From the NCBI RefSeq assembly GCF_019320115.1, contig NC_089584.1, forward strand, positions 100,612,320 to 100,676,319: a stretch of 64,000 nt of DNA. The letters run 5' to 3'. The stretch comes from Miscanthus floridulus (taxonomy: Eukaryota; Streptophyta; Magnoliopsida; Poales; Poaceae). A program made the position numbers and the translations under genes. Position 1 is the first letter of the stretch. Each line of letters starts with the position of its first letter. The notes beneath the pieces were generated by a model. That model had not been told where the DNA came from. It was given only the letters and a program-made list of their open reading frames with translations, and did no database searches. Shown piece after piece: positions 45,130 to 56,000 of this stretch.

Positions 45130-45689
45130 ATAGGCTATAACTGTAGAAGAAGATGTAGTTGTGTTATTGTAAACTTAGACCTTTTCAGGCGAGCTTATAA
45201 TAACGTAACTGTATATCAGCATAAGCTTGTTTGTTTTATAGAAAACATATTTAAGCTTGGATCTCGTGTTGGTGTAACTAAGTGAGAACATGTTAGCGTT
45301 CTGTTTAGTTGTACCAGTTTAGTCGACACATCATCCTGATAGATTTGTATGGCTCTGGTTTTTCCTGTGGTCAGAGTGTGAGGTGCGTAGCCTGTGCACA
45401 CGTAGACGCACACAAGTCAAACTAGAGGGGACCTACCAATCACCCGTAGCATAGAGAGCAGATCCCATGCACGCATTAGGAGGAACCGGAGACAGGGCCT
45501 GCTCCGAAAAACCCGGGAAGGAATGGTGGTCGGTTTTGACTGGTTGAGTTAGAATGACAATGGACTTCAAAGTGACACATTAGAGTGGTCGGAGAAATCA
45601 TAATTGCTTTATTGAATTAAATCGAAAGTACAAGAAGAGTACATATCTTAGTAGTTAAGCATAGAAACGCCTAAGCTTGTCGATGTGCC
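45130..45689. other. Post-pol spacer of D
   Basis: Non-coding. 45370-45510 ('agcataga gagcagatcccat', 'aggaggaaccggagacaggg') matches the spacer blocks of C (about 3080-3130) and B (about 39340-39400). Confidence 0.7.
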
Positions 45690-46990
45690 ATGAATTGGGT
45701 ATGTCCGTACCGTCCAGGTGAGCTAACCTATAAGACGTTGGTCGTGTAACTTCCTTGATCATGAAGGGCCCTTCCCATGGAGTTGCGAGTTTGTGGACAC
45801 CAGCCTAATTCGTCTTCCACTTCAGGACCAGGTCCCCGACCATGAAGAATCGCTCTTTAATGTTCTTGTTGTAGTACCTGCGCAAAATAGCAAGGTATTT
45901 GGCTGTACATACGCAAGAATCAAGCCGCTTCTCTTCTGCACTATTCACTTCTAGCTCTCGCACTTCATTGACCTTGCCTTCGTCGAAGTTCTCTACCCGT
46001 GCTGATCTGAAGGCTATATTTGTTGGGAGGACTGCCTCAGCACCGTAAACCATAAAGTATGGTGATACGCCGGTATTGCGACTGGGCTGGGTTCTGAGGC
46101 CCTAGACCACGGCTGGTAACTCTTTGAGCCATCTTTCGGGAGCTTTGTCATTTTCTCTGTACATCCTCTTCTTAAGTGCGTCCAAGATCATACCATTTGC
46201 CCGCTCGACCTGTCCATTAGCTCTAGGGTGCGCCACCAAGACGTATTTTACTACTATGCTCCTTTCATCGCAGAAGTCCCAAAAAGCATTCCCGGTGAAC
46301 TGAGTACCCAGATCAGTGATGATGCTGTTGGGTATGCTGAAGCGGTGGATGACCTGGTCGATGAACGAGACAACCTTTTCTGAAGATGCCTGTACCAGGG
46401 GCATGTACTCTATCCACTTAGAAAATTTGTCGATCAGCACAAAGACACATGTAAATTTCCTAGGAGCCAGTTTGAAGGGCCCAATCATATCCAGTCCCCA
46501 GCATGTGAAGGGCCAAGATGCTGGTATTGTCTAGATCTCATGTGCTGGTACGTGGATTCTCTTGGCGAAGAACTGACAACCCTCACAATGGCGGACTAGC
46601 TTCTCTGCATCGACTACAAGCTGACGGCCAATAGAACCCTGCTCGGAAAGCCTTGCCAACTAGCGTTCTCGAGGCCACGTGGTTGCCATAGGAGCAAGAG
46701 TGGATTTGGTCCAGGAGATGTTCGCCATCCTCCTGGGTTATACACTTCATCAAGATTTCCTCCTTTGCGTTCTTGCACCATAATTTGCCATCGACGAGTA
46801 GATACTGCTTACTGCAACGCATCAGGTGTTTGTTTTCTGTCCGATCAGTGTAACCGCTGCCATCTGTCAGGTACTTGATGAAAGGTACTCTCCAGTCGGG
46901 CTCATTAGTGGTCGGAGGTGGCTCGGTGGTGCTTGACGCCGGAACCATAGCCACCAATAGCTGGTCTAGAGGCTTGTCGACCGTGGGATC
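45690..46990 (-). pseudogene. pol: Integrase of D
   Basis: Minus strand: HSCSYGNHVASRTLVGKAF and RAGFYWP (zinc finger first half), then a one-base shift near 46625 before AEKLVRHCEGCQFFAKR (second half). The catalytic core has WGLDMIGPFKLAPR, IDKFSKWIEYMPLVQA, NSIITDLGTQFTGNAFWDFC and VERANGMILDALKKRMYREN, giving the D, D and E of the triad. The C-terminal part has MVYGAEAVLPTNIAFRSARV, FFMVGDLVLKWKTN and SWHIDKLRRFYA, stopping near 45657. TAG stops replace Gln or Trp before TIPASWPF, after LPAVV and after KWKTN. Confidence 0.85.
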
Positions 46991-47082
46991 TTCCTCTTCG
47001 ATGGAAGGAGTGAGCAGGTCTTGAATGAATACACCATGTGGGACTTTGGGTCAGGATAATCCTAACTTTGACAGCGCATCTG

Positions 47083-47910
47083 CTACTTGATTTTTGTCCC
47101 AGACCACGTGTGTGTACTCGATGCCATAGAACTTGCCTTCCAGCTTTTTGATCGATTTGCAGTATGCATCCATCTTTTCGCTGGTCGTGTCCCAGTCCTT
47201 GTTGAGTGGTTGATGACCAGAGCCGAGTCTCCATAGACATAGAGACGTTTAACACCGAGCTCGACCGCAATGCGCAAACCATGTAGGCATGCTTCGTACT
47301 CGGCGGTGTTATTAGATGCTGGGAAATAAATCCTGAGGACGTACCGGAGCTTCTCCTTGGATGGTGACATGAAAAGGACTCCTGCTCCTGCGCCGTCGAT
47401 GTTGAGAGAGCCGTCGAAGTACATCTTCCAATACTCATTGGGCCCCTGAGAGGCAGGTGTGCTTAAGTCTGTCCACTCGACGATGAAATCGACGAGTGCC
47501 TGAGACTTGATTGTAGTACAGCTTGCAAATTCCAAGGAGAAAGGGCATAGCTCCATTGCCCATTTGACGATGCGCCCATTCACATCCTTGTTGCGAATGA
47601 TGTCTCCCAGAGGGTACTCGGTCATGACCACCACACGATATCCGTTAAAGTAATGTTTCAACTTTCGGGATGTTATCAGTATGGCGTAGATCAGTTTCTG
47701 AATCTGTGGGTACCTGGTCTTGGATTCATTGAGTACCTTACTAATGAAATAGATTGGTTGCTGTACCTTGTAGGCGTGGCCAGGCTCATCGCGCTCGACC
47801 ACCATGGCAGTGGAGACCACTCGATTAGTTGCCGCAATGTAAAGCAGGAGGGTTTCGTCTTCTCTGGGAGCAGTGAGGACCGGAGGTGATGTAAGGAATT
47901 GTTTCAACTA
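47083..47910 (-). pseudogene. pol: RNase H and archaeal-type RNase H of D
   Basis: The frame is open over about 270 codons. It carries LTAPREDETLLLYIAATNRV, QQPIYFISKVLNESKTRYPQ and EYPLGDIIRNKDVNGRIVKW (first RNase H), then YFDGSLNIDGAGAGVLFMSP, FPASNNTAEYEACLHGLRIA and LYVYGDSALVIN (second RNase H, with Asp, Glu and Asp in place). The two-domain arrangement identifies the Tat lineage. A one-base deletion near 47215 shifts the frame after LVIN, losing the end of the second domain. These enzymes remove RNA from the RNA:DNA hybrid. Confidence 0.9.
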
Positions 47911-47959
47911 TGTGAAGGCAGCGTCTGCTTCCTCCGACCACTCAAACTTCTCGGATGCT

Positions 47960-48860
47960 TTGAGCAGCTTGAAAAACGGTAGTCCTTTTTCGCCTAATCT
48001 TGATATGAAACGACTGAGAGCAGCCATGCATTCGGTAAGCTTTGGACATCCTTCACCTTTTTGGGCGGCTTCATGTCTAAGACACCTTTGAGTTTCTCCG
48101 GGTTAGGGCATATGCCGTCGTGACTGATGATGTTGCCAAGCAGTATACCAGAAGGAACACCAAAGATGCACTTCTTTGGGTTTAATTTCCATTGGAATGT
48201 ATTAAGGGCTGCAAAGGTGCGTTCTAGGTTGTCAACAAGGGTATGTGCTTCCTTGGTCTTGACAACTACATCATCAACATAAGCCTCAATGAGGTCATCT
48301 TTTATCTCGTCTTTGAGGCAGGCCTGTATGGCGCATTGATAGGTAGCCCCGGCGTTCTTGAGCCTAAACGACATGGTCGTGTAGTAGTAGGCACCGAAAG
48401 GCGTGATGAAAGATGTCTTGATCTGGTCGTCCTTTTTGAGAGTGATCTGGTGATAACCGGAGTAGCAATCGAGAAAGGAAAGCAGCTCGCAACCAGCGGT
48501 TGAATCTATGACCTCATCTATGCGAGGTAAGCCGAAGGGGTCTTTAGGGTAGTGTTTGTTGAGATCAGTGTAATCAATGCACATTCTCCATTCATTATTC
48601 TTTTGCGTACAAGAATCGGGTTGGATAACCACTCCGGATGATACACTTCTTTGATAAATGTGGCTGCCAAAAGCCATGTAACTTCTACCCTAATCGCCTC
48701 CTTCTTGTCGCGAGCAAACCGTCGTAGCTTCTGCTTGATAGGTTTGGCCTTGCCGTTGACATTCAGGAGTGCTCGATCAAGTTCCGAGGTACACCGGGCA
48801 TGTCAGCAGGTTTCCATGCAAACACATTCACGTTGCTCCTCAAGAACCTGATGAGCTCGT
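47960..48860 (-). pseudogene. pol: Reverse transcriptase of D
   Basis: Contains NEWRMCIDYTDLNKHYPKDP, ELLSFLDCYSGYHQITLKKD, TPFGAYYYTTMSFRLKNAGA and the catalytic AYVDDVVVKTK, then NPKKCIFGVPSGILLGNIIS. The YVDD box and palm motifs are intact over 48677-47994. Frame damage lies at the N-terminal side (near 48600-48790) and at the connection to RNase H (near 48010-48030). Confidence 0.9.
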
Positions 48861-48864
48861 CTTC

Positions 48865-49640
48865 CTATTTGGGATCCAGGTTGGCCCCTATAAGGGCCGT
48901 TTTGCTGGGATCACCGTCGACCAGCTGGATCACCTTGTGCTCCTTGGACTTGATGTTCTTGCATGGAGCCTCGAGCTCTAGGATCTCCAGGTGGTCGGCT
49001 GAGGTCTTCTTGGCATCGACCATGGTCTCAGCCATGTGAATAGAGAGGTCGTGAGCCTCTGCTATTTTGAAGCTATCGTCCTCGCAGGTATAAGTTGCGT
49101 ATACATTGCCCTTGAGAGTTAGAACCCCTTTCTCAGTAGGCATCTTGAGCACCAAATACCTATAGTGAGGTATGGCCATGAATTTGGTGAGCGATGGTCG
49201 ACCAAGGATAGCATGGTAGGTGCCGTCGAAATCAACGACCACGAAGTTGACGTAGTCGGTGCGGAAGTGGTCTAGGGTACCAAATTGCACAGGTAGCGTG
49301 ATCTGCCCAAGAGGTGTAGAGCTCTGTCCAGGGAGAACACCCCAGAACTATGCCTCGTATGGCTTGAGATCCGCCTGGGTTATCTTCAGGGCTGGCAGAC
49401 TATTCTTGAACAGTATATCGATGGAGCTGCCATCGTCAATCAGCACTCTGTCGAACTATACCTTGTTGATACAAGGATTGAGGACCAGGGGAAAACATCC
49501 TGGCTCGGGTATTGCAGCCCATTGGTCCTTTCTGCTGAAGGAGATCTCGCGGTGAGACCAAGGAGGGAGCCGTGGATCGGTGATGAGGTTGTCGGTGTTG
49601 GCCATGTTCAAGCAGGCGCGGGCAAGCAGCTTGCGTTCTC
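48865..49640 (-). pseudogene. pol: Aspartic protease region of D
   Basis: Reads FDRVLIDDGSSIDILF near 49430, then ITLPVQFGTLDHFRTDYVNF and YHAILGRPSLTKFMAIPHYR near 49200, and a linker ending IGANLDPK followed by TAG. The active-site motif is Asp-Asp-Gly-Ser; T1 and the usual family form have Asp-Gly-Gly-Ser, so a Gly-to-Asp change may have damaged it. TAGs near 49455 and 49347 interrupt the frame. Confidence 0.8.
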
Positions 49641-52068
49641 ATTTGGTCTCGATGGACACTTTGCCTCCAATGATGGTGTGAACGCGATCGGTTGGCTTGA
49701 TGTACTTGTGATGGGGATCTGCGTCTTCATCGTCGTTGTCCTCATTGCGCTGTTCCCCTGCGTCGTTAGGCTTGTCGGATGTATCCGGAGCCTGTTGATG
49801 CGTGTAGATAGACTTGAGAATGCGGCAATTCTCCATGGTATGGTTTGACTTGGGATGGAGCTGGCAGGGCCCTTTCAATGCTTTGGCGTAGTCTTCTTCG
49901 TAGTTACGATGTCCGCCACCTTTTTTTAATGGTGTTGACCTCGCCGTCGTCTTCCCGAGCACGCTTGCCCTTGTAATTGTCACGGCGGTTACGCCATTGA
50001 TTACGCTGGTCGCGGTGGTCGCGGGAGTCGTTGCGCTGGTTGCGGCAGTCAAAATTGTCGTTCCGACCACGGTTGCCACGGTAGTCATCGTGGTGTGGGG
50101 GTGGTCGGAGTGTGGAACCCTTGCTGCTTCTTCGATGATTATCTTTTTAGCGTCGTCGGCGTCCGCATATTTCTTAGCAGTGGCCAGGAGCGCTGTGACT
50201 GATTCAGGTCTCTTGCGGAGGAGCTTGTCCCTTAGGGCGTCGTGGAAGTGGAGGCCAGTGATGAAAGCCTCGATTGCCTCATTGTCGGAGATTGACGGGA
50301 CCTTGATGTGCATCTCCGAGAAACATCGGACGTACTCGCGCAGTGGCTCATCTTTCTAATCTCGAATCCACTGTAGATCATATTTGTTGCCCGGTTGCTC
50401 GCAAGTAGCAATGAAGTTGTCGATGAAAGCTTGCTTGAGCTCCTACCAAGAATCGAAGTAGTTCGCCGGTAAGCTGACCAGCCATTGGTGGCCTGCATGG
50501 CCGACGGTGACTGGGAAGTAATTAGACATGATGTGCTCGTCAGCCATGGCTGATCTGCACGTGGTTTCGTAGAGCATAACCCATAATTCGGGGTTCTCCT
50601 TGCCGTCGTACTTCTGAAGTTTCTCGAGCTTGAAGTTCTTGGGCCATATGACTTGGCGAAGGTGAGAAGTAAACTGCTTCAAACCCAGAGGGCCATGGGT
50701 AGTATTGTATTCCATACGGCGATGGCTTTCGTGGGATGCACGATCGTGGGCTCTCTGGTTAATGCGATCGCGCAGATCGCATTCTCTGAGGTAATGGCGG
50801 AGATCGTTATTGCCATCTCGGCGATCCCGGTTGCCACCCTAGTTAACCCTGCGACCGTGGATATCACGGCGATTGTCATGGTTGTCTCGGTGGTTGTCGT
50901 CCCAATAGTTGCGGCAGTTGTCGTCCCAACCACCATCATGGCCACCGTTTCCGCCTTGACGGTTGTCTGAGGGGTCATCGTTGCGCGAGCCACATTGGTT
51001 GGGTGGCTATGAGCGACTTGAGTACTGGCGGCTATGGCTTGACTCGACTGAGACAGATGGAGCCTGGGCTTGATTTACAATCTCTACGGTCTGGGCCATA
51101 GCAGCCGTCAGGTAAGCTTGTATATCATCGCGAACTGCCTGGGTTTTCGGGGTATTGGGTAGTCGTTGCATTGTCGCCATAGCAACAGCCACGTTGGCGC
51201 TTGGAGTCCTAAAGACCTGTTTGTCCCCCACCCTGTCAAAGGCATTGTTAAGGTCATGTGGCTGGACCCTTATGCATCGTGCCTCCTCTTCTACCTCGGC
51301 TTCAATTTGTCAGCGATTAAACCGGTCAATATTGCGTCCTTCGCGTGCCAGCCTTTCTTGTTCTGTTTCACCAACTGCCGGTGGTTCATCATTACTGACA
51401 ACATTGATCAAGTCCCCTTGCCTTGGTGGGAAAGACGGGAATCGTGGGAACCCCAAGGCGTGGTCTAGGATATCCAAATCATATTCAACGCCTTCATCGT
51501 CATGATGCTAGAGCTTGGTGTGGACGGAGGCATTAGATGCGGTGCCAGACGAGGAGCTAGAGCCACCCTCTTGAACTATGTGGACGGATCCTTCTTGATA
51601 ATCCTCAATCCGGACCATGTTGACAAAGTTGCGCAGGCCGTAGGGCTAAGCCTGGTAGTTCTCCGTCGAGGCTTCGTACTCAGAAAACCGGAGACCCGTC
51701 GTGGAGGCTGGTCGGCAACGAGCGGAGCGCCCTTTAGGAGTAGATGTGACCACGAGATCCGTACCGAGTCATGCAGGATGACTGGCCCGAGCTGGTCGGG
51801 TAGATCTATTGTGGGTAGTGGTTACCTGCTCATTAGGTTGACTTTGAATTGAACTTACCAGAGCTAGGGTTTCAGCAAGTTTGGTGCCGACCCGATCGAT
51901 GGAGTCGAGCAGGTCGGTGTTGTCGATCTGCTTCCCTTTGTAGCGAGGAAGCGGACGATGGGTTGTCGGCGTGGCTGGAGACGATGCGGGCGTGGCCGGA
52001 GCCAGATCCATCGTGGTCGAAGCCGTAGCCGATGCAGGTGAAGCAGTGGTCAACATAGATTGAACCCG
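49641..52068 (-). pseudogene. gag: gag of D
   Basis: The N-terminal part from the ATG at 52056 reads MLTTASPASATASTTMDLAP and NTDLLDSIDRVGTKLAETLA. It is followed by an Asn/Arg/Asp/Gly-rich middle (about 50700-51050). The core domain has LEKLQKYDGKENPELWVMLY, QWLVSLPANYFDSW and FITGLHFHDALRDKLLRKRP, and a zinc-finger-like CQLHPKSNHTMENC lies near 49865. The stops between 51770 and 51000 and at 50443 and 50350 are few and mostly TAG. The frame is open upstream of 52056 to the junction near 52080, so the true N terminus may be lost there. Confidence 0.8.
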
Positions 52069-52079
52069 CGCCTCCTCCG

Positions 52080-52392
52080 TGTCGCAGCATAATACATGGT
52101 GCTCGGGGACTAGCTGTGGGGGTATTAACCCCTATACCCTTATGGCTAGGCTTGGGCCGGCCCGGATCAGGGGGTCTGGCCCACTAGAAGACGACGCATG
52201 GCCCAGCCAACCTGTTCAGAATCCCGCGCAAGGAATCAAGGCAGATTTGGAGATCAAGCAAGATCCTGGTCGGTTAGAATAGGAATCCTTATCCGGCCAC
52301 CTATGGCAATTATAACTAGCTACAATTAGTTTCCAGATCTGTAACCCTGCCCCCGGACTATATAAGGCGGGCAGGGGACCCCTCTAAAAAAC
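52080..52392 (+). repeat. Inverted polypurine-tract and U3 fragment at the right end of D
   Basis: 52080-52114 plus 52115-52392 equals the reverse complement of 40546 down to about 40234, with about a dozen differences. It runs from just inside the polypurine tract through U3 (TATA box TATATAAG at 52359-52366) and stops about where transcription would start, so R and U5 are missing. Its orientation is opposite to that expected for a 5' LTR of D. Confidence 0.85.
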
Positions 52393-52457
52393 TTTTCTTG
52401 TAACCCTACCCCTACCTCTCCTTATATACTCTGGAGGGGTAGGGTTACAAGAAAAGT
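52391..52457. repeat. Perfect 23-bp inverted repeat at the D/B junction
   Basis: 52391-52413 (acttttcttgtaaccctac and 4 more bases) is the exact complement of 52435-52457, with a 21-bp loop. The right arm is normal B LTR sequence (compare 37775-37797). The left arm is extra and looks like a copied, inverted filler at the insertion junction. Confidence 0.9.
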
Positions 52458-52593
52458 ATCCTATTTGGTACTATGTAATAGCTTGCGGTGCACGCCGAGC
52501 AGCGCCGTGCACACCTTGATCTTGTGGGCTGGGCCACCTCTGATGGTGCGGCCCTTGTCTTGTCTTGTGGATACCGGGGGCCATACCCCCACA
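52412..52593 (-). repeat. 5' LTR of element B, right piece
   Basis: Resumes B's LTR at 'acctctccttatatactctgg' and ends CCCCCACA at 52593, matching 37745-37935. Confidence 0.85.
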
Positions 52594-52598
52594 GTGAC

Positions 52599-53025
52599 CT
52601 AGGACCAGGGGTGGCATGCGGTGGGGGCACGGGGTCAGGGCACTAGAAGGCGCGGCCAAGGCTGAGTCAGCTAGAAACTCAAGAACCGAATGAGCAGCCA
52701 TGGAGGTTTGCCGGAAAACTGATTGGAAGAGAGAAAGAAGAAAGGGAACGTGGTCAACTAGTGATGGGTTCGCAAAACGAAAAGCATGACGGTGTAGAGA
52801 ACGACGAGATCTACCTTGTGGTGGTGGTGGTTGACATCGGAACGTGATGGTTTGGCCAAAAAAGCTCGCCGAAGAGTTCGCCGGAAACCTAGTTTTTCGA
52901 ACTTCGACGTCTAATCTGCGGAGCTACGAGTGGTGGATCGCGAAAGCGGTCGTACTTTCGGAATCAGTGCGTTGAGGTCTATGCTGGCATATATATATAT
53001 ATACGCAGGGTTCAAAGATTTTGGA
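52599..53025 (-). repeat. Solo LTR F, middle piece
   Basis: Sequence between the insertion sites of B and G. Contains a short (AT)n microsatellite at about 52988-53002. No gene. Confidence 0.65.
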
Positions 53026-56000
53026 TGTGACAGAACCGCCCAATTTATACAAGATCAAGTACGACTGTCCCCGCTAACACGTTGACACGCACATACTTTC
53101 ACTTATATAAACCCGGTAGTCCACCGAGTGTCCCGAAAGACCTCGGTAAATCAACATCACAACCAAGATCACGTGATTAAGCAAATACACATCACATACA
53201 CAGAGTTGCAGCGGAAATAATATTACAAATGAGTTCACAAATAATAGTACAAGTTTGGGTTTCAAAACCGATTAGTAAAAACAACATAGCTTTCAAATAA
53301 TTACATTAATATAAGTTCCAAATACATTGCTAGCATAAGTGACATCCTTAGATAAAAGCATATAGATGAGAAATAATATAGAGTCACCGAGCCCACTAGC
53401 GGTTAGCCACCATCTTCAGCAAGCCGAAACCTCACATGCAACATGGTGGGATAAACCCTGAGTACTCGAATGTACTCAGCTAGACTTACCCGTCATAAAC
53501 CAGAAATAAATTGACTCCAAGGATTATGCAAGGCTTTATAAGTGGAGGTAGCTTGACAACATTTTGCATAAAAAGCGATTAACTCAGTTATACAATTATA
53601 ATTCCGTCATCAAGTTTATTATAACTATCCATCTCTAGATTAGCAACTATCATGTGCCAAACATGTGGTATATTATTTTAGAGCATACAATAGTAACCAT
53701 AGCAGGTGTAGTAATTCCATATTTATCCGAACCATCAACTTCCATAATACCATTACTACGATGTTGGGACTAGCCAAGTTTCTCACTATCCGGGAGAGAC
53801 GGCGATTCGAATCGATTTCAACCAGCTGGGAATTTATTCCTAACACAAACCTAGGTCTACCAGCCACGGTAGCCTTAGGTCACCTTTGGTACAACTCAAG
53901 TACACATTTCGCGGGTTCGCCCAGCGCCGTACAATCAGGGACAACCAAATGCCAGGACGTTCAGGCCTAGCCTACCCTTGGGCTCAGTCTGGCTCCCCGC
54001 ACATCCTTACTACCATCCAGAGTGTGCACTCTTACAGAGCGAGGCCCGGCCTGAGTTGAGCTACTAGGCTTCGCGGTCGGAATGAGTTATCCGGCCAGCT
54101 AAGTGATAGGCATGCGTTCAATCTTGTCAGAAGCGCCAATAATGGTACGGTCCTTAATCGACACAGACGAGGATAGATCCACACTCAAGACCTCCATGTC
54201 TTGTTTCTTCTCTATCGACATCCCGCCGGGTCTCCATTTACATTACCCCATGGTTCTTTTCCACGATAGCAAATATAGCCAACCATGCTTCGGTATCCAC
54301 CTATATCTCATAGGTGACAGGAAATCACTCGACTTCTACCAGTCTAAGCATGGCTAAGCACAAGTTCGATCCTGGACCTACACAGGGTTAAATGTATATT
54401 TCTGGACAAGGAAATTATATGCATCAAGTGGTTCCAATCAACTCTTATAACCTAATGCATCAATCATAAAGGACTCGAGTAATATTTTGTAAAACACTAG
54501 GAGACTTAGAATGCTCCGGGGCTTGCCTAGAATCCAACACTAGGTTAGTGTTTGTTAGATGACACTTGCTTGGTGAGCATCTCCTGTTCAGGCATGTACT
54601 CTAGGGATCCTTCCATCTTCGGGAAAAGTCCACCATACACCGTCTTCGGGTTTGGTTCCAACCTCACGTCCTTCACGTGGTTCATCTAGCGTACCTAGAT
54701 GAGATGCAAGATGCAAGTGCATGAATATGAAGAATGGTAATATGAGATGCATCATATAATAGCATTCAAGGCAACCATAAGATCATGCAAGACATAGGCA
54801 CCTAGAGTTATTTAACTAAACATCACATAACCTATTATAGAAAGATAGTAAGCATATTAGGTATGGCACACAATTGAACTTAAGTTCAGATATTGCACAC
54901 ATGCATCGATCAAGAACTAACCAACATGTTTAGCTAAACAAGAGCAAGCTAAAGCAATCACTTAGCACATGTATAGAAATCTGGATAGCGGCACAACAGG
55001 CACTTGTTTTATCCATAACTGGAGATTCAGACATCCAAAGAAGGTGATTCTAGACTTTCTAGAAAGATTATTAAATTATCTAAAACATGTTTATTAACAT
55101 CACAAGGTGATTCCCCTATTAACAAGGTCAATCAAGCACAATTGAGCACCTCCGTCCAGACTTGGACAGATTCTGCTATACAACTTAGCAAGCTTATAAC
55201 TGGAGATTTAAACCACCAAAAGGAGTGATATTTAACAATCTAGAAAGATCATGAAAAGCACTACACTTATTCTATTATCTCCAAGACATGATTCAAAGCT
55301 TAGCTAAGTCAAACAACGCAATCATTCAGATCTATACAGAGAGCATGCAAAATCTGACAATGAACTTACAAACTCTATAGCTCCTAAATTATCAGGCCTA
55401 TGGTCATGAAATTTGAACACAAGCAATATTATGAAATTATATACAACTTTTGTATTCACTACAACAACAGTAAACATCATTTCCGCCACAAAAATGATTG
55501 CACAAGCAAAACTACAGATGCAGCCCAACAGCAGTGATACAGAAAACTGATAGGAACTTCAGAGAAGCATAACTGGAGTTCTAGACCTCCACCAAATATG
55601 AACCATAACTTTTTGAAAATATTAGGAAGTTACCTACAACTTTCTTATTCTCATATTAAGATGATTCTACAGTTAGAAGGGTCAATTAATCCAATAATTG
55701 CATCTCTATCCAAAACATAGACAGAAACTAATATGCCACTTTAAACAACTATAACTGGAGTTCTACATGTCCAATAAATGTGGTTCTAGACTTTTTAGAA
55801 ATCTTAGCAAATTCTAAACAACTTTGTTGTAAACACCTCAAGCTAATTATACTATTAAGAAGGCCCCATAATAAGAACAAGGAAACCCTCTCTGGGTTTG
55901 GGCAGAAACAGCCACAGATACTTAAGCAAGTATAACTCAAGATCTACTTAACCAAAAATCATGATATTTAGCTTTTTGAAAATCTTAAGGAAAGTACTAA

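Larger units (their letters stand above)
40041..52392 (-). mobile_element. Tat-lineage Ty3/gypsy element D with abnormal 5' end
   Basis: Minus-strand order: gag (52068 to 49640), protease, RT, RNase H, second RNase H, integrase (to 45690), spacer, opposite-strand gene (41836-45129), 28-bp minisatellite, polypurine tract and a complete 471-bp 3' LTR (40041-40511). The 5' LTR and PBS are missing. Instead, 52080-52392 is an inverted copy of the polypurine-tract flank and the first 278 bp of the LTR. It is inserted in the 5' LTR of B. The left junction has a proper LTR end; the right one does not. The coding regions have only scattered stops and shifts, making D the best preserved large element here. 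Confidence 0.9.
37536..52593 (-). mobile_element. Non-autonomous Tat-type element B, interrupted by D
   Basis: 3' LTR 37536-37935, polypurine tract 37936-37950, internal region to 39828 with a 37-bp minisatellite, and a 5' LTR in two pieces (39829-40040 and about 52412-52593) split by element D. The flanks are GCGAC (37531-37535) and GTGAC (52594-52598), a 5-bp target duplication with one transition. B lacks gag and pol and shares spacer sequence with C and T1. By eye its LTRs differ at roughly a tenth of positions, mostly transitions, so it is clearly older than C. Confidence 0.85.

Noticed and set aside
52988..53003. AT dinucleotide run as a promoter or origin
   Set aside because: A short microsatellite inside LTR F; no other signal supports function.
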